Of a DNA stretch of 64,000 nucleotides, positions 29,003 to 38,273 are shown piece by piece. Numbering within the stretch: the first letter of the stretch is position 1; each line of letters starts with the position of its first letter. This DNA is from Iodobacter fluviatilis (GTDB taxonomy: Bacteria; Pseudomonadota; Gammaproteobacteria; Burkholderiales; Chitinibacteraceae). Under the pieces are notes generated by a model. The model worked only from the letters and a program-made list of their open reading frames with translations, was not told the DNA's origin and did not search any database. The stretch spans positions 4,377,512-4,441,511 of the forward strand of contig NZ_CP025781.1 of assembly GCF_004194535.1 (NCBI RefSeq), written 5' to 3'. A program made the position numbers and the translations under genes.

Positions 29003-31726
29003 ATGATTTTAACCGTTTTTGAGCCACTACCGATGAATGATCTCACGCAAAATGCGAATTCCTTACTTGCCCCAGCCTTGGCCCATAGTCGATATCTGCA
29101 ACAACTCTTCCTAAGGCATCCAAATTTAGCCGAGGCTACGCTGGCAAACATTGCCCAGCCCTTCACAAGGCAAGCGATGGAACAAGCGTTGAGCAACTTG
29201 CAAGGCTTGGACGACCACGCACTTAAACAGCATTTACGCCGCTTACGGCAAGCCGTAATGGCAAAACTCATCAGCCGTGAGCTAGCAGGGCTAGCCACAC
29301 TACAAGAAGTCATGCACACCATCAGTGATTTAGCAGAAATCAGCCTTAGCTCTGCCCTCGCCTGGGTATCGCAGCCGGATGCACGCTATGGTCAACCGAT
29401 CGGTGAAGAATCGGGCCAAGTTCAAGAATTGATTATTGTTGGTATGGGTAAGCTGGGCGGGCGTGAGCTGAATGTATCCTCCGATATTGATCTGATTTTT
29501 ATTTTTCCCGAAGACGGTCAAACCACCGGCCCGCGCAAAATTAGCAATTCAGAATACTTTGCCCTGATTAGTAAACGCCTCATCAGCCTGATCGGCGATA
29601 TCAGCGATGATGGTTTTGTATTTAGAGTGGATATGCGACTGCGCCCCTTTGGTAGTGTTGGCCCACTGGCCTGTAGCTTTGACTCGCTGGAAGGCTACCT
29701 GCTCACCCAAGGCCGTGAGTGGGAGCGTTATGCGTGGATTAAAGCGCGCGCTTTGTCGGGAGATGAAGCAGGCTTGATGCAACTGGTCACACCCTTTATC
29801 TATCGCAAATACCTAGATTACGGTGCTTACCATTCGATGCGTGAGCTGCACAGCCAAATCCGCCGCGAAGTAGCCCGCAAAGATAAGATCGACAATATCA
29901 AACTGGGGCCGGGTGGCATTCGTGAAATCGAATTTATCGGTCAAGTTTTTCAGCTGATCCGTGGTGGGCGCAATAAAAACCTACAGCTACGCCCCACGCA
30001 AGCAATTTTGGAAGAACTTGCCCAGCAAGGAACGCTTAGCCATGCGGCCGTGGCCGAGCTACAAGAAGCTTATTGTTTCTTACGCAATTTAGAACACCGC
30101 TTAATGTATCTGGACGATGCTCAAACGCAGATGCTGCCCCTAAATACAGAAGACCAAGCACGTATCGCGCACAGTATGCAGTTTGCTGATTGGGCACAAT
30201 TTTGTGAGCAGCTCGCGCTATATCGGCACCGCGTGTCTCAGCATTTTGAGCAGGTATTTGTGCTACCGCCTGACGAGGGAGATGCCCACCCACAGGCCGC
30301 CATTTGGCAATCCGCCCAAGACGGCGATAGCAGCGATTTAGCGGCGCTAGGCTTTGAAAACCCCGCTGAAATCAACCGCCGTTTGGCCTCTTTGCAAAGC
30401 AGTAACCGCTATTTGCAAATGCCAGATCGTTGCCGTAAACGCGTTGATAGCATTTTACCCCCCTTAATTAAAGTATCCGCAGGCTTTCATAACCCAGATG
30501 CCACCTTCACCCGTATTTTAGATTTGCTCGAAGCCATCAGCCGCCGCGAGTCCTATTTGGCGTTATTGGCCGAGCACCCACAAACCCTAAAACGCTTGGC
30601 CAGCCTTTATAGTGCCAGCCCTTGGGTATCCCAATATTTAACGCGCCATCCTATTTTGCTCGATGAGCTACTTGATTTCCGCCTACTAGAAGAGCTGCCC
30701 GATTGGCCTAAGCTTGGCAAAATACTGCGGCAAGAGCTTAACGATTTAGGCGATGACACCGAAGCCAAAATGGATTGCTTACGCCATTTTCAGCACGCTC
30801 AAATATTTAGATTAGTAAATCAAGATTTAGGCGGCTTACTGGTTTTGGAAACCGTATCGGACCATTTATCCGACTTGGCTGATTTAATGTTGACCGTTAC
30901 TTTAGAGCAAGTTTGGCAAGAGTTGAGCATAAAACACCAACCTAAGCCCCAATTCGCCGTCATTGGTTATGGCAAGTTAGGCGGTAAAGAGCTGGGCTTT
31001 GCTTCGGATTTAGATATCGTTTATCTCTATGAGGACGATCATCCTAATGCCACCGAAATCTATGCAAAGTACGCCAAACGGGTAGTCAACTGGCTCACCG
31101 CACTCACCCCTGCAGGCCATCTTTATGATATCGATCTACGGCTGCGCCCCAATGGCGCTTCAGGGCTTTTGGTTTCTAGCATCGGCGCATTCTCACAATA
31201 TCAAAGAGAATCGGCATGGGTTTGGGAACACCAAGCCCTCACCCGCGCCCGTTACTGCGCGGGTGATAAAGTGGTAGGCAATGCTTTTGAAGTGATTAGA
31301 GAGGATATTTTATGCGCACCGCGTGATCTAGAAAAACTGCGCTTTGATGTGCGCACCATGCGTGATCGCATGCTAGAAACCCACCCCGCCCACCCTGAAG
31401 ATGTGAAACACGTGCGTGGCGGTATTGTGGATATCGAATTTATCATGCAATACCTGATCCTTGCCCATGCCAAAGAGCATAAGGAATTTTGCCTAAACAC
31501 CGGCAATATCGCGCTATTAGCCACCGCAGCACAGCAAGGGCTGATTCCCTTAAACGCGGCGCATTTAGCAGCCGATGGCTACCGCGAATTACGTCGTCTG
31601 CAACACAGCAGCCGGCTAAATGGCACAGAGCTTACGCCAAAAATGCTGCTACCCATCCAGCCACAATTGGCGGCGGTAAGGCTACTCTGGCAAACACTAT
31701 TCGGGGAGCATATAGAGCAGAGCTAA
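29003..31726 (+). CDS. glnE: Bifunctional glutamine synthetase adenylyltransferase/adenylyl-removing enzyme GlnE
   Basis: Controls nitrogen assimilation by adding and removing AMP on glutamine synthetase. 907 residues with two nucleotidyltransferase domains, the removing domain with GMGKLGGRELNVSSDIDLIF near the N-terminus and the adding domain with GYGKLGGKELGFASDLDIVY near residue 655. Each is followed by its conserved block (DMRLRPFGSVGPLA; DLRLRPNGASGLLV) and a helical GlnD-UR_UTase domain. The ATG at 29003 has AGGGAA upstream; a second in-frame ATG at 29033 is possible. Divergent from yhdP. Confidence 0.96.
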   Translation: MILTVFEPLPMNDLTQNANSLLAPALAHSRYLQQLFLRHPNLAEATLANIAQPFTRQAMEQALSNLQGLDDHALKQHLRRLRQAVMAKLISRELAGLATLQEVMHTISDLAEISLSSALAWVSQPDARYGQPIGEESGQVQELIIVGMGKLGGRELNVSSDIDLIFIFPEDGQTTGPRKISNSEYFALISKRLISLIGDISDDGFVFRVDMRLRPFGSVGPLACSFDSLEGYLLTQGREWERYAWIKARALSGDEAGLMQLVTPFIYRKYLDYGAYHSMRELHSQIRREVARKDKIDNIKLGPGGIREIEFIGQVFQLIRGGRNKNLQLRPTQAILEELAQQGTLSHAAVAELQEAYCFLRNLEHRLMYLDDAQTQMLPLNTEDQARIAHSMQFADWAQFCEQLALYRHRVSQHFEQVFVLPPDEGDAHPQAAIWQSAQDGDSSDLAALGFENPAEINRRLASLQSSNRYLQMPDRCRKRVDSILPPLIKVSAGFHNPDATFTRILDLLEAISRRESYLALLAEHPQTLKRLASLYSASPWVSQYLTRHPILLDELLDFRLLEELPDWPKLGKILRQELNDLGDDTEAKMDCLRHFQHAQIFRLVNQDLGGLLVLETVSDHLSDLADLMLTVTLEQVWQELSIKHQPKPQFAVIGYGKLGGKELGFASDLDIVYLYEDDHPNATEIYAKYAKRVVNWLTALTPAGHLYDIDLRLRPNGASGLLVSSIGAFSQYQRESAWVWEHQALTRARYCAGDKVVGNAFEVIREDILCAPRDLEKLRFDVRTMRDRMLETHPAHPEDVKHVRGGIVDIEFIMQYLILAHAKEHKEFCLNTGNIALLATAAQQGLIPLNAAHLAADGYRELRRLQHSSRLNGTELTPKMLLPIQPQLAAVRLLWQTLFGEHIEQS

Positions 31727-31828
31727 TACTGTTTTAAAGCGGGGGCTTGAAGCTGGCATTTGCAAAAAAAATGGCGTCTTGCTCCCACCCTAAAAAAGAT
31801 GAGATCCATATAAACGATTAAACCCGCT

Positions 31829-32311
31829 TTAAACGTCTACATAGGCGGCTGGAAAATCTAAAAAGTGCACGGCGGCTGTGCCATTGGGTAGGTAATCAGC
31901 CAGCAAATAGGCTTCTTCTTTAATACGAGCCATCAGTGCAATCACATAATGGGCTTGGAGGTTCACTTCAAACCAAAACTCTTTGCGCCAAACGGGCTGC
32001 AAACCGACCTCTCCGCTAGGCTCCAACTCGTTTATTGAAGCTTGGCGAAACTCAAAACCTAAGGCGGCCAAAAACTCCGCAAATTCAGGCCCACTATGCG
32101 TCACCTCTAAAACAAAAGCGGCCATTCTCGGCGCAATTTGCTGCATATTCACATAAATATGGGTGTCAAATGCAGTTTGCGCGGCTTGCATACAACGGCT
32201 GCAAAAAAAACCAGAGCGCGGCGCGTATTCACTCTCATCCCCAGCAACATCAGCCAAAGGTAAGATTGGATGCCCACAACTATGAAACGAATCAGCCCCA
32301 AATCTTTCCAT
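31829..32311 (-). CDS. Hypothetical protein with N-terminal Cys/His cluster
   Basis: 160 residues that I cannot assign. The N-terminal third has a possible metal site (SFHSCGHP...FFCSRCMQAA), the rest is mixed alpha/beta with no signal peptide or membrane segment (EVTHSGPEFAEFLAALGFEFRQ; KEFWFEVNLQAHYVIALMARIKEEAYLLADYLPNG). Codon use looks like the surrounding core genes, so it is probably a real lineage-specific gene. It is downstream of aspS, separated by a terminator, so it is likely transcribed alone. Confidence 0.6.
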   Translation of the reverse strand: MERFGADSFHSCGHPILPLADVAGDESEYAPRSGFFCSRCMQAAQTAFDTHIYVNMQQIAPRMAAFVLEVTHSGPEFAEFLAALGFEFRQASINELEPSGEVGLQPVWRKEFWFEVNLQAHYVIALMARIKEEAYLLADYLPNGTAAVHFLDFPAAYVDV

Positions 32312-32359
32312 TTTGCACCGAATGTGAAAGCAAAGATTAATATATTATAGTTGAATCCA

Positions 32360-32392
32360 AAAAAAAGCACCCACTGAATGTGGATGCTTTTC
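32360..32392 (-). terminator. Terminator downstream of aspS
   Basis: On the minus strand, arms AAAAGCATCCAC and GTGGGTGCTTTT with a 5-nt loop are followed by a run of eight T. It lies just after the aspS stop, fitting a factor-independent terminator. Confidence 0.75.
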
Positions 32393-32408
32393 TTACAAAA
32401 TCAAACAC

Positions 32409-34214
32409 TTAGCTCGCAGCAACTTCTGCTTTTTGGCGTAAGCGAATATGCAACTCACGCAATTGTTTTTCATCCACACTATTTGGCGCATCGGTCAACA
32501 AGCACTGAGCACGTTGTGTTTTAGGGAAGGCGATCACATCACGGATCGATTCTGCACCCACCATTAAAGTCACCAAACGATCCAGACCAAACGCTAAACC
32601 ACCGTGTGGAGGCGCGCCAAACTGCAGGTTTTCTAGCAAGAAACCAAACTTGTTTTGTGCTTCTTCCGCATCAATTTTCAGCGCGCGGAATACTTTTGAC
32701 TGCATTTCTTCGCGGTAAATACGGATCGAGCCGCCACCGATTTCAGAGCCGTTCAACACCATATCGTAAGCTTTAGCAATACATGCGCCAGGATTGGTAT
32801 CGAGCATATCTTCGTGGCCGTCTTGCGGAGCCGTAAACGGATGATGACATGCAGTCCAGCGATCGGCTTCTTCGTCGTGCTCGAACATTGGGAAGTCGAT
32901 CACCCACATTGGCTTCCAGCCTTGGGCAAAGTAACCGCCCGCCTCGCCCTTTTCGTGGCCAACCTTGATACGCAGTGCGCCGATGGCTTCGTTCACGATC
33001 TTGACTTTGTCCGCACCAAAGAAAATCAAATCACCATCAGTTGCGCCAGTGCGAGCGATAATTTCTTTTAGCGCCGCTTCGGACAAGTTTTTAACGATTG
33101 GGGACTGCAGACCAGAATGCTCGTCATTAGTCAGCTTAGTGACATCGTTTACTTTGATGTAAGCCAAGCCCTTAGCACCGTAAATAGCGACAAACTTGGT
33201 GTATTCGTCGATTTCCTTACGGCTAAGCGCAGCACCACCCGGTACGCGCAACCCCACCACGCGGCCGTTTTCCATTTCTGCTGCAGAACGGAATACTTTG
33301 AATTCTTCCGTTTTCATCAAGTCAGTCAGCTCAACGAACTGCAGAGTCACCCGCAAATCAGGCTTGTCTGAACCGTATAAACGCATGGCATCGGCGTAAG
33401 TCATACGTGGGAAATCTGTTAGCTCAACGCCAATCCCTTCTTTAAACACATGCTTGGCCATCGATTCGGTGATGTCCATGATTTCGTGTTCATTCAGGAA
33501 CGATGTTTCGATATCGATCTGGGTGAATTCTGGCTGACGATCTGCACGCAAATCTTCATCGCGGAAACACTTAACAATTTGGTAGTAGCGATCAAAACCC
33601 GCCACCATTAGCAATTGTTTAAACAGCTGTGGAGATTGTGGCAGGGCAAAGAATTGACCATCGTGCACACGGCTTGGCACCAGGTAATCACGTGCGCCTT
33701 CCGGTGTAGAACGCGTCAACATCGGTGTTTCGATATCAATAAAGCCACGGCTGTCTAGGTAGTTACGGATCAGCATGGCGATGCGATAGCGCAGACGCAG
33801 GTTTTTTTGCATTACTGGGCGGCGCAAATCGATCACACGGTTTTGCAAACGCACGTTTTCAGAGAGATTTTCATCGTCGATCTGAAAAGGTGGGGTAACA
33901 GCCGTATTTAGGATTTTGATGTCCGTGGCAACAATTTCAATTTCGCCAGAGATCAGGTTTTTATTCGCGGCACCATCAGGGCGAGTGCGAACCAGACCTG
34001 TGATTTCCAAAACGTATTCATTACGTGAGGAATCAGCCGTAGCAAATGCTTCAGCGGTGTCTGGATTAATAACAACTTGCACCAAGCCTTCACGATCACG
34101 TAAATCGATAAAGATTACGCCACCGTGGTCGCGGCGACGATGCGCCCAACCTTTGATAGTGACGGTTTGCCCAAGGTAACGGGTGTCAATAAGACCACAG
34201 TAATCAGTACGCAT
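32409..34214 (-). CDS. aspS: Aspartyl-tRNA synthetase
   Basis: Charges tRNA-Asp in the cytosol; many betaproteobacterial enzymes are non-discriminating and also charge tRNA-Asn. 601 residues: an OB-fold anticodon-binding domain ([31 protein letters not shown]), class II motif 2 ([26 protein letters not shown]), a GAD insert in the middle, and motif 3 ([16 protein letters not shown]). Length is typical. It follows fmdB and a DUF502 gene on the same strand with a 24-bp gap, a conserved order in betaproteobacteria. Confidence 0.97.
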   Translation of the reverse strand: MRTDYCGLIDTRYLGQTVTIKGWAHRRRDHGGVIFIDLRDREGLVQVVINPDTAEAFATADSSRNEYVLEITGLVRTRPDGAANKNLISGEIEIVATDIKILNTAVTPPFQIDDENLSENVRLQNRVIDLRRPVMQKNLRLRYRIAMLIRNYLDSRGFIDIETPMLTRSTPEGARDYLVPSRVHDGQFFALPQSPQLFKQLLMVAGFDRYYQIVKCFRDEDLRADRQPEFTQIDIETSFLNEHEIMDITESMAKHVFKEGIGVELTDFPRMTYADAMRLYGSDKPDLRVTLQFVELTDLMKTEEFKVFRSAAEMENGRVVGLRVPGGAALSRKEIDEYTKFVAIYGAKGLAYIKVNDVTKLTNDEHSGLQSPIVKNLSEAALKEIIARTGATDGDLIFFGADKVKIVNEAIGALRIKVGHEKGEAGGYFAQGWKPMWVIDFPMFEHDEEADRWTACHHPFTAPQDGHEDMLDTNPGACIAKAYDMVLNGSEIGGGSIRIYREEMQSKVFRALKIDAEEAQNKFGFLLENLQFGAPPHGGLAFGLDRLVTLMVGAESIRDVIAFPKTQRAQCLLTDAPNSVDEKQLRELHIRLRQKAEVAAS

Positions 34215-34238
34215 TTAGTTTTCTCGTTTTCTGTTAAT

Positions 34239-34910
34239 TTAATTAGTGCTTTTCATACTAGGCGTGACCACACCCATAGAAATAACATACTTTAAAGCGG
34301 CATCAACGCTCATATCCAGCTCAATCACGTCGCTTTTTTTAACCATTATAAAATAGCCCGAGGTTGGATTGGGCGTAGTAGGCACGTAGACACTCACGTA
34401 TTCGCCATCCAATACGGCAGCCACTTCACCACCTGGCACTCCAGTCATAAACGCAATAGTCCATGCATCTGCATGCGGAAAACGCACTAACAACGCTTGA
34501 CGAAAGGCTTGACCAGAATCAGAAAACAACGTGTCTGATACCTGCTTCACGCTGCTATAAATGGATCTAACAATCGGGATACGGTTTAGTAGCTTTTCAC
34601 CCACCAGTAATAAACGCAAACCCAAGACATTGGTCGCAAAAACACCAGTTAACAACAGTACCAATACCGTCAAAACAACGCCAAAGCCAGGAATATGGTG
34701 CGAGCCCTTTAAAAACGGCAACGACCCCTGTAAAGCATGTAATAGCCATGAATCAGGCCGCATCGAAGCAGGCAGCAAAGCGCTGATCTGATCCATTGTG
34801 CCAATAATCAGCTGCAAAACCCAAAGCGTAATGGCCAACGGCACCCACACTAGTAATCCTGTCAGCAGGTATTTTTTAAAATGCGTCATTAGCATGGATT
34901 TATCAGCCAT
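34239..34910 (-). CDS. DUF502 family membrane protein
   Basis: 223-residue protein with two N-terminal membrane segments (YLLTGLLVWVPLAITLWVLQLI; FGVVLTVLVLLLTGVFATNVLG) and a conserved cytosolic or periplasmic part (LLNRIPIVRSIYSSVKQVSDTLFS, FPHADAWTIAFMTG, VSVYVPTTPNPTSGYFIMVKKSDVIELDMSVDAALKYVISMGVV), all diagnostic of DUF502. Function is not established. It overlaps the fmdB stop by 8 bp and precedes aspS, the standard betaproteobacterial arrangement. Confidence 0.9.
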   Translation of the reverse strand: MADKSMLMTHFKKYLLTGLLVWVPLAITLWVLQLIIGTMDQISALLPASMRPDSWLLHALQGSLPFLKGSHHIPGFGVVLTVLVLLLTGVFATNVLGLRLLLVGEKLLNRIPIVRSIYSSVKQVSDTLFSDSGQAFRQALLVRFPHADAWTIAFMTGVPGGEVAAVLDGEYVSVYVPTTPNPTSGYFIMVKKSDVIELDMSVDAALKYVISMGVVTPSMKSTN

Positions 34911-35115
34911 CAGAAGGCGATTTAGCGGGTGATCCGCCTTTAAAGTCTGTCACATACCAGCCATTGCCTTTTAATTGAAAACCGGCAGCCGTTAGCTGTT
35001 TTTCATAAGAAGGCGCATGGCAAGTCGGGCATACGATCAGCGCATCATCCGACATCTTCTGAATATGCTCGTCAGAATGACCGCAAGCTGCACAGCGATA
35101 AGCATAAATAGGCAT
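34903..35115 (-). CDS. FmdB-family zinc ribbon protein
   Basis: 70-residue putative regulatory protein with a zinc ribbon: MPIYAYRCAACGHSDEHIQKM followed by CPTCHAPSYEKQLTAAGFQL, the two CxxC pairs of the FmdB/CxxC_CXXC_SSSS family, and the G-WYVTDFKGG tail. Start is set at 35115 (MPIYAYRC), the invariant family start, not at an upstream in-frame codon at 35130. It heads the fmdB-DUF502-aspS cluster. Its target is unknown. Confidence 0.88.
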   Translation of the reverse strand: MPIYAYRCAACGHSDEHIQKMSDDALIVCPTCHAPSYEKQLTAAGFQLKGNGWYVTDFKGGSPAKSPSDG

Positions 35116-35225
35116 TACGTGTAAGCTCACACAAAAACGCCGATTATACCGCGTCTGGCTACGCTGGTCGAAGCACCTTAGACAATAGATTTAAAATTTA
35201 ACATGGCGGGGCTATTGTAATTGAC

Positions 35226-35960
35226 TTAGAGTTCAGCCCAGCGCCTTAATAAATTGTGATAAGTACCCGTCAACTGCGTAGCAATATCGTGCGATCCACC
35301 CTGCTGGCGCAGCTACCTGATCGACGTATCCAAATCAAACAAAACCACACGTTTCCCCACATCGCGCACCATGCTTTGTATCCAAAAGAAAGACGCTAAA
35401 CGTGCACCACGCGCAACCGGCTCGACCCGATGTAAGCTGGGATATAAAATCATATCGCCAGCGGCCAACTTCACTTCATGCACGCCGTAAGTGTCTTCAA
35501 TCATCAGCTCGCCCCTCTGGCTCAGCAAAAAACACCGTGGCCGATAAATCAGCACGAATACGCTCTTGCGTGCCAAAAATACCCTGCACCGCGTTATCGA
35601 TATGGTTGCCCAAATCCATACTGTTTTCGTAGCGATTAAATTGCAGCGGCATAACAAAGCTAGGCAGCGCGGCTGAGAAAAACATTTCATTGGCATTCAA
35701 GGCTTGCAAAACAATCGCCCCCAGCTCCTTCGCAACGACGCTGTCTTTAGCCAACTGCTGATTGCGCTTGATCAACACCGATAAAGTACCCGAAGTCATC
35801 CTGCCGTCTTCCCTCTCGGCCCCCTGAAGGCGCTGACGACAGAAAGCAACGGTTTAGCCATCAGCAGCTTGGTAATACTGGTGGTGGATTGTGGAATATC
35901 ACGCGCCGCCGTGGCGTGCGGCCTACGCGGGTCACAGGCGCGTTATACTCTCTCATGGGT
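35226..35960 (-). pseudogene. piuC: Decayed PiuC/YbiX-type Fe(II)/2-oxoglutarate hydroxylase
   Basis: PKHD-type hydroxylases of this family accompany siderophore receptors. Readable pieces on the minus strand: TVAFCRQRLQGAEREDGR (about 35880-35800), MTSGTLSVLIKRNQQLA onward through [17 protein letters not shown] (the iron-binding H-x-D) to FFAEPE, then in another frame [40 protein letters not shown] and [14 protein letters not shown] residues, an in-frame TAG, and finally LTGTYHNLLRRWAEL to a stop at 35226. Lesions: a broken N-terminus, a shift inside the EPE-GGEL loop where several residues are missing, loss of two residues before LHRV, and the nonsense codon. With this many hits it is dead rather than mis-read. 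It lies just beyond the tonB-exbB-exbD operon. Confidence 0.85.
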
Positions 35961-35981
35961 ATTCTTCTGTTTTTTTAGGTC

Positions 35982-36010
35982 AAAAAAAACGAAGGTCATA
36001 TGACCTCCGT
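35982..36010 (-). terminator. Terminator of the tonB-exbB-exbD operon
   Basis: Minus-strand stem ACGGAGGTCA / TGACCTTCGT followed by eight T, 31 bp after the exbD stop codon. Confidence 0.75.
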
Positions 36011-36040
36011 CTGGTAAAAACGGTGAGTGTGTAGGTCTTA

Positions 36041-36457
36041 TCAGCCGCCATTGCCATCGGTAAGCAAACCAATTTTCGTTAAGCCTGCTTGCCTAGCGGC
36101 CGACATGGTTTGTGCAATCAGCTCGTAGCGCACACTTTTATCGGCCAACAAATGTAATTCTGTCTGAGCATCTTTGGCCATCGCTGTGGCAAAGCGAATC
36201 GGCAACTCATCCGCTCTAATCGGCGTTTTTTCCCATTCAATTTGCCCCTCTGCCGTCAGCGTAACGCGCAGCACAGCAGGGGGTACTTGCGTCACTTCGG
36301 CTTTAGCCTTGGGCAAATCCACGCGGATCGAATGCGTCATCACCGGCGCAGTCACAATAAATACCACCAGCAGCACCAACATCACATCCACTAAAGGTGT
36401 GGTATTGATTTCTGACATCGGGGCTTGATCGTTTTGATCGAAGCTGCCAAAAGCCAT
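36041..36457 (-). CDS. exbD: Biopolymer transport protein ExbD
   Basis: Part of the TonB-ExbB-ExbD motor that couples the proton gradient to outer-membrane iron uptake. 138 residues with one membrane helix (TTPLVDVMLVLLVVFIVTAPVM) holding the conserved proton-pathway Asp in PLVDVMLVL, and a periplasmic domain (LHLLADKSVRYELIAQTMSAARQAGLTKIGLLTD). Start is taken at 36457 (MAFGSFDQND) because AGAAGGA is well placed before it and it lies right after the exbB stop; a start at 36478 would overlap exbB. Confidence 0.94.
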   Translation of the reverse strand: MAFGSFDQNDQAPMSEINTTPLVDVMLVLLVVFIVTAPVMTHSIRVDLPKAKAEVTQVPPAVLRVTLTAEGQIEWEKTPIRADELPIRFATAMAKDAQTELHLLADKSVRYELIAQTMSAARQAGLTKIGLLTDGNGG

Positions 36458-36458
36458 G

Positions 36459-37142
36459 TTATTTTCCTTCTGTTTCAATAGCAGCAGCGCTTAGCAGTTG
36501 GGCATGTAAATCATGCGCAAAACCATCTAAGCCCTGCGCAATCACACGGTTAGCGCGCACGAAAGCGTTGTAAGCCACCACAGCAGGGATCGCTACAGCC
36601 AAACCCGCTGCAGTGGCAACCAGCGCCTCACCAATTGGGCCAGCCACGGTTGCAAGTGACGCATCGCCTTTCGTTGCAATAGCCACCAGCGCGTGATAAA
36701 TACCCCAAACCGTACCAAACAAGCCTACAAAAGGAGAAATAGACCCCACCGTTGCCAGCCACGACAAACCCAATTCAAGACGTGCGTTTTCTTGGCTTAA
36801 ACGGGTGCGTAGGGTACGTACCAAAAAATCATCTAAAGACACCGCCAACCCAAGGCCTTTGCCTGCGTTGCTACGATAATGGCTTAAGCCATCCCACCCC
36901 GCACGCGCCAACTGAGCTTCAGGCGCAATTGCATGAGCAGCAAGGCCAGTGGCCTCGCTCCAGTCAGAAGCTTTCCAAAACGCCGCCAAAAACAGTTTTT
37001 GCCCGCGCTTAATGCGAATCAACAAGCTACTGCGCAATAAAATCAAGCACCAGCTCACCACCGACATCAGCAACAACAAGCCAAACACTGAAACCAACAC
37101 CGGATCGCCAGACTGCCAAATTAAAGCCAAATTCATTGCCAT
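36459..37142 (-). CDS. exbB: Biopolymer transport protein ExbB (TolQ/MotA family)
   Basis: Inner-membrane proton channel subunit, 227 residues with three membrane helices: one near the N-terminus (VSVFGLLLLMSVVSWCLILLRSSLL), and two in the conserved proton-channel domain (LSWLATVGSISPFVGLFGTVWGIYHALVAIA; PIGEALVATAAGLAVAIPAVVAYNAF). These are the most diagnostic blocks of ExbB. Second gene of tonB-exbB-exbD; 1-bp spacing to exbD. Confidence 0.95.
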   Translation of the reverse strand: MAMNLALIWQSGDPVLVSVFGLLLLMSVVSWCLILLRSSLLIRIKRGQKLFLAAFWKASDWSEATGLAAHAIAPEAQLARAGWDGLSHYRSNAGKGLGLAVSLDDFLVRTLRTRLSQENARLELGLSWLATVGSISPFVGLFGTVWGIYHALVAIATKGDASLATVAGPIGEALVATAAGLAVAIPAVVAYNAFVRANRVIAQGLDGFAHDLHAQLLSAAAIETEGK

Positions 37143-37165
37143 TCTCTTTATAAAAATACAAATTA

Positions 37166-37855
37166 TTAAATAACAAAATCAACAGGCACCATAGCGCTCA
37201 TCACAATGGCGGTATCACCACGGCGCCCTGGCACAAATTTCCAGCGTTCAACCGCTTTTTTTGCAGCGTCATCCAAGCGGCGATAGCCACTGCTATGCGC
37301 CAGCTCAATTTCTAAAGGCAGGCCCGACTCACTCACTTTTACCCGTAGCATCACCCGCCCCTTTTCCCCTAAGGCCATAGATTGCGACGGATAGGCTGGG
37401 CGTGGGTTAGCTAAATAGGCCGTGTTAAATAAGGGTGGGGTAACAGGAACATCATCTGCAACTTGTTTGCCGAGCTTACTGCCCGCAGCAGCGGCGGCAC
37501 TTTCAGCGGGAGCGGGAGCGGGAGCGGGAGGTACTGGCGCTGCGGCATCTACTGCTGCATCCATTTTTCCTGTTGCTTGCTGAACGGGGGCTTCGCTAGG
37601 ACTTATTTTTTTTGCCACGGCTGGTGTAGTAGGCCGAACCGGTGTGGGTTTAGATGGCGGCGTAAGTGCGCGAGGCTTAGCAAGCGGAGGGGGTGATACT
37701 TCCTCTCCCATCGGCATAGGTGCGGGCGCGAGCAACATCACCACCTGCTCTGGCTTTTTTGGGCTATCTGACATTGTTGTCAGGCCATAAAGCAGAGCAG
37801 CGTGACCAAATAGCGCCACCGCAATAGTAAGTGATTTATTGATAATCATTCTCAT
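37166..37855 (-). CDS. tonB: Energy transducer TonB
   Basis: Spans the periplasm to energise outer-membrane receptors. 229 residues: an N-terminal membrane anchor (KSLTIAVALFGHAALLYGLTTM), a long Pro/Ala/Lys-rich linker (about 35-130, including a PAPAPAPA-type run) and a C-terminal TonB domain (PAYPSQSMALGEKGRVMLRVKVSESG, then AKKAVERWKFVPGRRGD). The coding start overlaps a Fur-box-like sequence, so the true start may be the second Met (37849). It heads the tonB-exbB-exbD operon, likely iron-repressed. Confidence 0.94.
   Translation of the reverse strand: MRMIINKSLTIAVALFGHAALLYGLTTMSDSPKKPEQVVMLLAPAPMPMGEEVSPPPLAKPRALTPPSKPTPVRPTTPAVAKKISPSEAPVQQATGKMDAAVDAAAPVPPAPAPAPAESAAAAAGSKLGKQVADDVPVTPPLFNTAYLANPRPAYPSQSMALGEKGRVMLRVKVSESGLPLEIELAHSSGYRRLDDAAKKAVERWKFVPGRRGDTAIVMSAMVPVDFVI
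37837..37855. promoter_or_regulatory. Fur-box-like operator at tonB
   Basis: The sequence TTATTGATAATCATTCTCA matches the 19-bp Fur consensus (GATAATGATAATCATTATC) at most positions, with the central GATAATCATT intact. It overlaps the 5' end of tonB. Iron-dependent repression by Fur is the expected effect and suits the gene. Confidence 0.6.
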
Positions 37856-37990
37856 ACTTTAATCGAGAACAATTCTTCTTACAAGAATTACTTGTATAGG
37901 ATCGCTAAAATTAAGCCGCCAACCCCCACGTTAAAACAGAGCAAAACACGGCAAAATATGGCTACAAAAACCCCGCAACTAAACAAATCC

Positions 37991-38158
37991 CTAGCAGCCT
38001 GTCGGACTTAAGCGATCGTAGCGAGGGAAAGACCGGTTTGAGACAGATTTCGCGGGTTTTTGAGGCGAATAGCTGGCTATTCAACGAGAAAATGCGTGGA
38101 ATATGGCCAAATCCGGCTTTTCCGTAGTAGATCAGTCTTAAGTCCGACAGGCTGCTAG
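37991..38158. repeat. MITE-like element, family 2, copy 2
   Basis: 168 bp with inverted ends CTAGCAGCCTGTCGGACTTA / TAAGTCCGACAGGCTGCTAG. Read on the minus strand it follows copy 1 (23934-24100) almost base for base. It sits between the divergent tonB and argO promoters. Confidence 0.82.
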
Positions 38159-38273
38159 CCCCACAAAAAAACCCCTCGCATTGACTACCGCGCAAGATTT
38201 TAAGTAAACTCGTAAGCTAAGCAGTGCGCCACGCCCCTCAGAGCACCCACCCCTCATTTTTACAGATTCCGCC

